From Bacteroidales bacterium UBA4788 (lineage in GTDB: Bacteria; Bacteroidota; Bacteroidia; Bacteroidales; VadinHA17): DNA of 6,873 nucleotides. The translations under genes and the position numbers were made by a program. The notes beneath the pieces were generated by a model. The model did not search any database, had not been told where the DNA came from, and saw only the letters and a program-made list of their open reading frames with translations. The DNA is taken from positions 1 to 6,873 of the forward strand of contig DHGW01000074.1 in NCBI GenBank assembly GCA_002402965.1, in the 5' to 3' direction. Of this stretch, positions 1-5,496 are shown piece after piece. How positions within the stretch are numbered: position 1 is the stretch's first letter; the number at the start of each line of letters is the position of its first letter.

Positions 1-140
1 CCGATGACCTGCATGCCGTACTTGACAATGGCTGTCTTGCCCACGCCCCTGATTGCAGCGTTGATGCCCGGACAGTCGCCTCCCGCCGTGAGGATGCCTA
101 TCTTCTGAGGCCTGCTGTTCTTACCGTTTGATTTGCCCAT
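1..140 (-). CDS. pfkA: 6-phosphofructokinase, N-terminal 46 residues (truncated by window edge)
   Basis: Reading leftward from the ATG at 140-138, the frame stays open to the window edge and gives 46 complete codons. After a polar leader of about 12 residues (MGKSNGKNSRPQ) comes KIGILTAGGDCPGINAAIR, the first beta strand and nucleotide/phosphate-binding glycine loop of the phosphofructokinase family (GGDxPGxN at residues 20-27). The next residues, GVGKTAIVKYGMQVIG, match the first helix and second strand. The enzyme phosphorylates fructose 6-phosphate to fructose 1,6-bisphosphate in cytoplasmic glycolysis. The GGDCPG variant (Cys where E. coli PfkA has Ala) occurs in both ATP- and pyrophosphate-using family members. 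The residues that decide the phosphoryl donor lie outside the window, so the donor cannot be called. The gene is divergent from the CHAD gene, and a -7-like box lies about 80 bp upstream of the start. The family assignment is firm. Confidence 0.93.
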   Translation of the reverse strand, partial: MGKSNGKNSRPQKIGILTAGGDCPGINAAIRGVGKTAIVKYGMQVI

Positions 141-218
141 TGTTACCGTTGTTATCTTTTATCAAATGTAAGAAAAAAGCTGAGGATAAACAGCGGACTG
201 CACAATCGTTATCATGGT

Positions 219-227
219 GCAAAGGTA
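219..227 (-). promoter_or_regulatory. Candidate Bacteroidota -7 promoter element for pfkA
   Basis: On the minus strand this reads TACCTTTGC, an exact fit to the phylum's -7 consensus TAnnTTTG(C). Transcription would begin near 212-214 and leave a 5' leader of roughly 70-75 nt before the pfkA ATG. No good TTG (-33) element is found 19-21 bp upstream; the nearest is TTC at 246-244, only about 16 bp away. The assignment therefore rests on the -7 box and its position. Confidence 0.45.
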
Positions 228-249
228 GGTGAAGACGCAGAGCGAAGGA

Positions 250-279
250 TTGAAAACCCGTTACATTTATGTAACTTTA
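250..279 (+). promoter_or_regulatory. Candidate Bacteroidota promoter (-33 TTG / -7 TAACTTTA) for the CHAD gene
   Basis: TTG at 250-252 and TAACTTTA at 272-279 are separated by exactly 19 bp, the usual spacing of the Bacteroidota sigma-ABfr promoter (-33 TTG, -7 TAnnTTTG). The last base of the -7 box is A rather than G. Transcription would start around 284-287, giving a leader of about 15 nt before ATG 301. This would place the alternative upstream GTG (229) outside the transcript and so supports the ATG start. Confidence 0.5.
260..275. promoter_or_regulatory. 16-bp perfect inverted repeat, possible operator in the CHAD promoter
   Basis: GTTACAT-TT-ATGTAAC is a perfect 7+2+7 palindrome. It lies between the -33 and -7 elements of the CHAD promoter candidate and covers the first four bases of the -7 box. 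A dimeric regulator bound here would block polymerase. The half-site resembles sites of CRP/FNR-type regulators only loosely, and I cannot name the protein. A 7-bp repeat of this kind could also arise by chance in 160 bp. Confidence 0.4.
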
Positions 280-300
280 TCATGTATCAACAATCTGATC

Positions 301-1176
301 ATGACCGCTAAAAATCCCGCAGAGGCGAAGGATGTCAAGGCATCGATGACTGAATACCTGTCAGGATCGCTGACGCTGCTTTCCGGGCTACCGGTGCCGG
401 ATGATGAAGCAATACACGATGTAAGGGTTTTGATGAAGAAACACCGTGCTGCCGTCAGGCTGATGCGCCCGCTGCTCGATGAAACAGTTTATCGCCGGGA
501 ATACCTGGCAGGGAGGGAGACCGGACAAATCCTGTCCCTGTGGAGGGAGACAGCCGTGCTCCGCAAGACTGCCAGGGCCCTGAAGAAGGATAACCCTGAA
601 CTCTTCGTGAGGTTACGCGACAATGAGAAGATTCAGAGCCTGTTGCGCAAGCCTTACTCCACCTGGGATCAGGCCGGCGAACGGGCAAAAGCAATCAGGG
701 AGGTCAATGAACGACTGAAAAAGGCACAGTACCGGCTGCGGTTCCTGGGATTGAATGAGCCCGACATGCGCATGCTGCTGGGAGAGCTTGAAAAGAGCCA
801 CCTGACGGCTTCAGCAGCATACCTGGCCTGCAGGAACAGACCTTCAGCCCGTTTGCTTCACGAGTTCAGGAAGAAGTCGAAGACATTCATGTACCAGCTC
901 GTCTTCATCCGGCACCTGGGACCGCAGACCGTGAAACAGCTCGAGAAGAGGCTCACCGCAATGACGCAGAACCTCGGAAAATACAATGATCTGGCCCAGA
1001 TAATGTCGCTGACCGGATACAGGTCAGGGGCGGAGGGAAACAGTGATACTGACAATGAACTTGCAATAGTCATCAGAGACCGTCAGGACAGGTACCTGGG
1101 AAAGGTATGGCCATTGGCATACCGTATCTTTGCTCCCGGAAAGAAACTGCAGGACCTGCTGGGGATCTCCTTTTAA
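301..1176 (+). CDS. CHAD domain-containing protein (putative polyphosphate-associated)
   Basis: A soluble, strongly basic, almost entirely helical protein of 291 residues with no signal peptide. CHAD domains consist of two similar four-helix bundles lined with conserved His, Arg and Lys; members bind inorganic polyphosphate and occur at polyphosphate granules. Both signature helices are visible: AIHDVRVLMKKHRAAVRLMR at residues 37-56 (His39) and LLHEFRKKSKTFMYQLVFIR at 185-204 (His187). The motif LGKYNDLAQIMSL (225-237) matches the conserved N-D-L helix that follows the second. No CYTH triphosphatase domain is fused to it, so this is a stand-alone CHAD protein. I chose ATG 301 over the in-frame GTG at 229 because a promoter candidate ends just before it and the extra 24 residues do not look like part of the fold. 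No Shine-Dalgarno is visible, as is common in this phylum. The stop codon overlaps that of the convergent LuxR gene. The family call is fairly sure; the cellular role is inferred. Confidence 0.82.
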   Translation: MTAKNPAEAKDVKASMTEYLSGSLTLLSGLPVPDDEAIHDVRVLMKKHRAAVRLMRPLLDETVYRREYLAGRETGQILSLWRETAVLRKTARALKKDNPELFVRLRDNEKIQSLLRKPYSTWDQAGERAKAIREVNERLKKAQYRLRFLGLNEPDMRMLLGELEKSHLTASAAYLACRNRPSARLLHEFRKKSKTFMYQLVFIRHLGPQTVKQLEKRLTAMTQNLGKYNDLAQIMSLTGYRSGAEGNSDTDNELAIVIRDRQDRYLGKVWPLAYRIFAPGKKLQDLLGISF

Positions 1177-2135
1177 TGATGCTGTACGGACTGGTTCCCG
1201 ACACCCATTCCCCGCACCAGTGCCATCAGCTGCATCCTGTTACGAACATTTGTTTTCATGTAGATGCGTGAGGTGTGATCCTTCACCGTCTGAAGGCTGA
1301 TGAAGAGCTTGTCGGCTATTTCCTGGTTACTCAGTCCGTTGCATATCTCTGCAATTACCTCCGCCTCCCGGGGCGAGATCTCATTCTTCCTGATGAAATC
1401 CTCGATACCGCGTGGCAGCGGCAGCGGATCAGGGACAGTCACCGGCTTCATGTCAGCCCGGTAGCTTAGGTAAAACGAAATAAGGGTTATCTCTGCAAAC
1501 AGCAGGAAGACGAAAGCGAGCGCCATCCATGCTGAGTGAGGCACCAATATAAGAATCAGTGACGGGGCAACGGCACCGCCTGCTATCAGGACGGCCAGCC
1601 GGACACGGTCCATACGGCCGGGAGAGGAGGAGTCGCCCCTTAAAAGTATCAGTACAGACATGAGCGCAAAAAGCAGTGCGGCTGCCACATAGTAATACCT
1701 GAACAGGGGCAGGGCAGCACTGAACTCCATCTCCCTGATCATCAGGCCAAGGCCAGCTATCAGCCCGAAATTGACAACAAGGAAGACCAGTGTGAAATAA
1801 CCGCGCAGACGGATTCCGGAGGCCTCTGCGGAGAACCTGATTAGCATCATCCATCCGAATACAAGGAATGGCAGGCCGAGAAGCAGCGAGAGAACGGAGA
1901 CAGTAGAATAAAGAGCCGGGTCAAGCCTGCTGCCGGCCAGCGCAAAGATTATGAACTGTCCCCATATACCGTAAAAGCCAAAGGCGGAGATGAAAAGATT
2001 GTGGTAAAAAAGTGATCTCAGAAAGGGGAGAGGGTACTCTTCAAGGAGCCTGGTGACAAGAAGAATGCTACCAGCAGCCATCGCCGCCGAGAAGATAAAG
2101 ATGCCAAGGCTTATGAATTCCGTCCGTCCGTACAT
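1173..2135 (-). CDS. Membrane-embedded LuxR-family transcriptional regulator (7 TM + C-terminal HTH)
   Basis: A 320-residue protein. Residues 1-225 hold about seven hydrophobic helices (approximately 7-29, 46-68, 78-99, 112-132, 146-165, 178-198 and 202-224). A short basic and proline-rich linker follows (YRADMKPVTVPDPLPLPRG). The C-terminus is a classic LuxR/GerE winged-type HTH: EISPREAEVIAEICNGLSN at 252-270, QEIADKLFIS at 271-280, and the recognition helix SLQTVKDHTSRIYMKT at 280-295. No receiver or kinase domain is present, so it would be a one-component sensor in which the membrane part perceives a signal and the cytoplasmic HTH acts on DNA. The ligand is unknown. It is divergent from the DUF975-like membrane protein gene with 55 bp between start codons, which makes that gene the most likely target. 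The final residues (GVGNQSVQHH) are a short polar tail. No strong promoter box is visible upstream; TATTTTCG on the minus strand is a poor match. The HTH call is sure; the sensory role is inferred. Confidence 0.9.
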   Translation of the reverse strand: MYGRTEFISLGIFIFSAAMAAGSILLVTRLLEEYPLPFLRSLFYHNLFISAFGFYGIWGQFIIFALAGSRLDPALYSTVSVLSLLLGLPFLVFGWMMLIRFSAEASGIRLRGYFTLVFLVVNFGLIAGLGLMIREMEFSAALPLFRYYYVAAALLFALMSVLILLRGDSSSPGRMDRVRLAVLIAGGAVAPSLILILVPHSAWMALAFVFLLFAEITLISFYLSYRADMKPVTVPDPLPLPRGIEDFIRKNEISPREAEVIAEICNGLSNQEIADKLFISLQTVKDHTSRIYMKTNVRNRMQLMALVRGMGVGNQSVQHH

Positions 2136-2138
2136 TAA

Positions 2139-2147
2139 TAGATTTGC
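2139..2147 (+). promoter_or_regulatory. Candidate -7 promoter element for the DUF975-like membrane protein gene
   Basis: TAGATTTGC is an exact fit to TAnnTTTGC. A partial -33 element (TTC at 2118-2120) lies 18 bp upstream. Transcription would begin near 2153-2155, with an A-rich leader of about 37 nt before ATG 2191. The box lies 3 bp from the start codon of the divergent LuxR gene, and its -33 region falls inside that gene's first codons. Confidence 0.5.
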
Positions 2148-2190
2148 TTCGATAAACGAAAATAATCAAAACAGTAAAAAGCAAACAATC

Positions 2191-2991
2191 ATGGAAGCAA
2201 AAGGCATTTACAGGTATGTACCATCCTTCAGCGGTGCCTACGGCACCGGCTGGAAAGCGATGGCAGATAATTTTCTCAGGCTACTGCTGGTGGTTCTGGT
2301 TCTGGCGGTCGTCGCCTCGCCAATGGCAGGAACAAATGCAAAGTATAATTTCGAACCGGGAGATTTCGGAAACTTCCCGTTTGAGATGGAAGATTTCTTC
2401 AGGTTCGGGGCAATGGGACTGGCAGCTGCCTTCCTGGGACTGATCGCGCTGCTCTATGTATTCCTCCTCAGACCGGTCTTCAAGTACGGTGCAAAGATGA
2501 TGTTCGTGCAGGCGGCACGGCAGATCACACCCGAATTTGACATGCTCATAAGCGGATTCCGCAAGAACTACCTTAATATAGTACTGGCCAATCTTCTTCT
2601 GACCGCGCTTATCGGCATAGGATTAGTCTTTCTGATCGTGCCCGGTATTATTCTGGCATGCCGGCTGGCTTTCACACCTTACCTTGTGATGGACAGGGGT
2701 CTTGACCCCATCCAGGCAGCCGAGGAGAGCTGGAGGCTGACCCGCGGACACGGGTGGACAATCTTCCTCATGGGTCTTGTTGCCTTCTTCATCTACATCG
2801 CAGGATTAATCTGCTTCGCCGTGGGAGTGTTTGTTTCTGACATGTGGATCAAGAGCTCATATGCTACTCTGTACCACTCTGTGCTGATTGAAAAGGGTTT
2901 GTGGCAGGTTGAATCCGTACCGGTGGCCAACACCGCTACGCCTTCAGCTGAAGCAGAGGCAACGGATGATGCTCCGGCAACGGAGGCATAA
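2191..2991 (+). CDS. DUF975/YciC-like multi-spanning inner-membrane protein
   Basis: A 266-residue membrane protein of unknown function. After a cytoplasmic-looking amphipathic start (WKAMADNFLRLLL) there are hydrophobic helices at roughly 26-44, 72-93, 128-160 (a hairpin-length stretch), 189-213 and 214-235. The segment VPGIILACRLAFTPYLVMDR followed by GLDPIQAAEESWRLTRGHGW (about 150-189) is the signature of the DUF975/YciC/glycerophosphodiester-phosphodiesterase membrane-domain-like group: a Pro-Gly turn, a helix entering the membrane, then an amphipathic ESWRLT-type helix. No catalytic domain is attached. Residues 241-266 form an acidic Ala/Glu/Asp/Thr tail of low complexity. The frame is open upstream to 2053, but those codons overlap the divergent LuxR gene. 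I take ATG 2191 because the -7 box at 2139-2147 lies upstream of it and the family begins near here. Regulation by the adjacent LuxR protein is an inference from position. Confidence 0.8.
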   Translation: MEAKGIYRYVPSFSGAYGTGWKAMADNFLRLLLVVLVLAVVASPMAGTNAKYNFEPGDFGNFPFEMEDFFRFGAMGLAAAFLGLIALLYVFLLRPVFKYGAKMMFVQAARQITPEFDMLISGFRKNYLNIVLANLLLTALIGIGLVFLIVPGIILACRLAFTPYLVMDRGLDPIQAAEESWRLTRGHGWTIFLMGLVAFFIYIAGLICFAVGVFVSDMWIKSSYATLYHSVLIEKGLWQVESVPVANTATPSAEAEATDDAPATEA

Positions 2992-3046
2992 CTGCGCGGC
3001 AGAATTATATTGTGCATCCATTAATTTGAACTTCATATTCTTCACT

Positions 3047-3083
3047 GAGGGAGCCGGTCAGCCATGCCGGCTCTCTCTCTTTA
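3047..3083 (+). terminator. Candidate intrinsic terminator after the DUF975-like gene
   Basis: An 11-bp stem (GAGGGAGCCGG at 3047-3057 with CCGGCTCTCTC at 3067-3077, including one G-T pair) encloses a 9-nt loop. It is followed by TCTTTATC, a short and imperfect T tract. It lies 55 bp after the stop codon, between convergent genes. The stem is strong and the tail weak. The opposite strand has no T tract after the hairpin, so I assign it to the plus strand only. Confidence 0.45.
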
Positions 3084-3110
3084 TCCAGGGGGCCTCCTGA
3101 AAAAAAAGTC

Positions 3111-5429
3111 TTATAGCCTTGTCAGTTTTGCAAACCGGAGCAGGAGCTTCTTCGTCCCGGCAGTTTTGAAATTAATCAGCGCTGTGGTGTTGGGCGATGC
3201 GCCCTCAACAGACATCACCTCACCCTGGCCGAACCGTTCATGCATCACCCTGTCGCCAGCCGCAAGCCCTTCATTGCCGCCCGGGCCCGGACCCTGGTTA
3301 ACTGCCCGATTCACTCCTTCGTTATTTCCTGCCGGCGCCTGTCCTTTCGTGTCATGCAGCCTGGTCATCCTCGCCGGCGGAGCAATCGGTCGGGGCTGTT
3401 CGGCAATACCGCCAACCGGCCCGGGCTCGTATACCATCCTCTGACCAAAGGGTTTTCCTCCGGTCTGCGGGTAAGACAGGAACTCGTTCTCTATCTCTCC
3501 TATGAAGCGGCTTGGAGAGCTTCTCTCAAGCGATCCCCACTTGTACCTGTTGAGCGCATAACTGAGTGTAACCCGCCTGCAGGCCCTGGTCAGCGCCACG
3601 TAAAAGAGCCGGCGCTCCTCCTCCAGCTCACGTGGGTTGAAGACGTTCATAGTTGAGGGGAAGAGATTCTCCTCAAGGCCGACTATATATACATACTTAA
3701 ATTCCAGTCCCTTGGCTGAGTGGATTGTCATCAGGGTGACCCTGTCCCTGTCTTCGGGTTTCTCCAGGTCCTGGTCTGTCAGCAGCGCGACTGTCTGAAG
3801 CCATGTGCCTATGTCAGCCGGATCACCGTTTGTGACGGCTGCTTCGGTAAATTCCTTGATGCCGTTCAGCAGCGACTGCAGGTTCTCCAGCCTGTCGATC
3901 TCTTCAGGCACCTGTCCCTGCCTGAGATCCGTAATGATACCGCTGGCAGAGGCCATGCCCGAGGCAATATCATATGCGGTGGCTTTCTCTGCCACGGCCA
4001 TCACCGGCAGCATCAGACCGGTGAAGAGGCTGATCTTCGCACGGAGGGAAGGAGCGAGATACTTCGCGCTCAACTCGGGCGAGCTGATTATAGACCAGAT
4101 GCTCACATCCAGTTCCCTTGCCAGCTCCATGAGTTTCTGCACCGTAGTGTCGCCGATTCCTCTCTTCGGATAATTTATGACCCGCTTCAGCGCCTCCTCA
4201 TCGTCAGGATTGACAATCAGCCTGAGATAGGCAATGAGGTCACGTATCTCCTTTCGTTCGTAGAACGACTGCCCGCCGTAGATTTTGTAGGGGATATTGC
4301 GGTGACGCAGTCTCTCCTCGAAGATTCGTGACTGCGCGTTGGTGCGGTAAAGTATGGCGAAGTCCTTCCAGTCGAGGCGTTCCCGCATTCTCGTGTCGAG
4401 TATATCCGACACGGTGAGGATACCCTCCTCGCTGTCGATCGTGGTCTGTACAACCCTGATCTTTTCGCCCTCGTCGTTCTTCGAGAAAACCGTCTTCCTG
4501 ATCTGTCCTGTATTTTTCTCTATGACGCTGTTGGCGGCGTTGACTATGTTTTGAGTGGAGCGATAATTCTGCTCGAGCTTGAAGAGCCTGTAATCCGGGT
4601 AGTCCTTCTCGAAATTGAGGATGTTCTCAATGCGCGCCCCGCGGAATGAGTAGATGCTCTGTGCGTCGTCACCCACAACACAGAGATTCCTGTGGCTCTC
4701 AGACAGCTTGTGAACGATGATATACTGGGCATAGTTGGTATCCTGGTACTCGTCCACGAGGATGTAGTCAAAGCGGTTCCGGTAATCCTCCAGCACCGCA
4801 GGGAAATCACGGAAGAGGATGTTGATGTTCATCAGCAGGTCATCGAAGTCCATTGCGTTGGCCTTGAAGCATCTTGCGGCGTAGTGCCTGTAGATATTGG
4901 CCGCATCGGGAACCCTCGAGGCCTTGTCTGACTCGGTGATCTGGGGAACAGATCCGTATTGCTGTGCAGTAATGAGGTTATTCTTTGCATGCGATATGCG
5001 CGAGGCAATTGACGCAGGCTTGTAGACCGAATCGTCGAGCCTCATCTCCTTTATGATCGTCCGGATCAGGCTGCGCGTGTTGTCCTGGTCGTATATTGTG
5101 AAGTTACTCTTGTATCCGAGGTAGTGTCCGTCTTTGCGGAGGAACCGTGCGAATATAGAATGAAAGGTTCCCATCCAGAGGCTGCTTGCTTTCTCCGGGC
5201 CGACGATGTGCATGATCCGCTCCTTCATCTCGCCGGCGGCTTTGTTGGTGAAGGTGAGTGCCAGGATACGGTGGGCGGGAACTCCCTGCTGGAGAAGATG
5301 GGCAATACGGTATGTCAGAACCCGTGTCTTCCCTGACCCGGCCCCGGCAATGACCATCGCAGGCCCGTCGGAGTTGACAACGGCGGCCTGCTGTGCCTCG
5401 TTAAGCTCTTTCAGATAGTCGCGCAACAT
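3111..5429 (-). CDS. pcrA: ATP-dependent DNA helicase, PcrA/UvrD family (SF1A)
   Basis: A complete 772-residue 3'-5' DNA helicase of normal family length. All motifs are present in order: Q motif LNEAQQAAV (9-17); Walker A AGAGSGKT (28-35, Lys34); Ia LALTFTNKAAGEMKERI (56-72); II LVDEYQDT (224-231, Asp226/Glu227); III VVGDDAQSIYSFRGA (251-265); IV QNYRSTQNIV (287-296); V MTIHSAKGLEF (567-577); VI EEERRLFYVALTRA (603-616). A Gly/Pro/Asn-rich linker (about 655-722) leads to GDRVMHERFGQGEVMSVEG and KKLLLRFAKLTRL (725-772). This is the Tudor-like C-terminal domain that in PcrA/UvrD contacts RNA polymerase. The protein unwinds DNA in repair, in clearing recombinase filaments and probably in transcription-coupled repair. 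The frame is open upstream to 5600, but the family N-terminus (LRDYLKELNEAQ) fits ATG 5429-5427; longer versions would run into the divergent secreted-protein gene. uvrD is an equally acceptable name. Confidence 0.96.
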   Translation of the reverse strand: MLRDYLKELNEAQQAAVVNSDGPAMVIAGAGSGKTRVLTYRIAHLLQQGVPAHRILALTFTNKAAGEMKERIMHIVGPEKASSLWMGTFHSIFARFLRKDGHYLGYKSNFTIYDQDNTRSLIRTIIKEMRLDDSVYKPASIASRISHAKNNLITAQQYGSVPQITESDKASRVPDAANIYRHYAARCFKANAMDFDDLLMNINILFRDFPAVLEDYRNRFDYILVDEYQDTNYAQYIIVHKLSESHRNLCVVGDDAQSIYSFRGARIENILNFEKDYPDYRLFKLEQNYRSTQNIVNAANSVIEKNTGQIRKTVFSKNDEGEKIRVVQTTIDSEEGILTVSDILDTRMRERLDWKDFAILYRTNAQSRIFEERLRHRNIPYKIYGGQSFYERKEIRDLIAYLRLIVNPDDEEALKRVINYPKRGIGDTTVQKLMELARELDVSIWSIISSPELSAKYLAPSLRAKISLFTGLMLPVMAVAEKATAYDIASGMASASGIITDLRQGQVPEEIDRLENLQSLLNGIKEFTEAAVTNGDPADIGTWLQTVALLTDQDLEKPEDRDRVTLMTIHSAKGLEFKYVYIVGLEENLFPSTMNVFNPRELEEERRLFYVALTRACRRVTLSYALNRYKWGSLERSSPSRFIGEIENEFLSYPQTGGKPFGQRMVYEPGPVGGIAEQPRPIAPPARMTRLHDTKGQAPAGNNEGVNRAVNQGPGPGGNEGLAAGDRVMHERFGQGEVMSVEGASPNTTALINFKTAGTKKLLLRFAKLTRL

Positions 5430-5476
5430 GAATGAGAATGCGGAAATTAATGCCCCAAAGAACGGCATTTTTTTAT

Positions 5477-5485
5477 TAGGTTTGC
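5477..5485 (+). promoter_or_regulatory. Candidate -7 promoter element for the T9SS cargo gene
   Basis: TAGGTTTGC matches TAnnTTTGC exactly. No TTG lies at the expected 19-21 bp upstream. The predicted transcription start (about 5490-5493) is only 4-7 nt before ATG 5497. Either the mRNA is nearly leaderless, or translation begins at the in-frame GTG 5521, or the match is fortuitous. Confidence 0.35.
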
Positions 5486-5496
5486 ATATCATTTGA

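Noticed and set aside
173..194. Attenuator-like hairpin (GCTG...CAGC followed by six T on the minus strand) in the pfkA leader
   Set aside because: The stem is only 4 bp with an 8-nt loop, too weak to be a credible terminator. It would need a conserved alternative structure to be taken seriously.
2143..2185. 7-bp inverted repeat TTTGCTT ... AAGCAAA spanning the LuxR/DUF975 intergenic region, with a small TTCG-ATAAA-CGAA hairpin inside
   Set aside because: The arms are 29 bp apart, one overlaps the -7 box, and a repeat of this length is likely enough by chance in an A/T-rich spacer.
2053..2190. N-terminal extension of the DUF975-like gene in the same frame
   Set aside because: It overlaps the start of the divergent LuxR gene and includes the -7 promoter box; the extra 46 residues are polar and unlike the family.
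3099..3110. Run of T after the helicase stop codon (minus strand) as an intrinsic terminator
   Set aside because: No stem-loop precedes it at the end of the coding region, and the nearby hairpin at 3047-3077 lies after the T run and has no T tract on that strand.
3064..4331. Plus-strand open frames opposite the helicase (for example 3240-3656 and 3720-4331)
   Set aside because: They are antisense to a fully conserved helicase, show no recognisable domains and have compositions expected of shadow frames.
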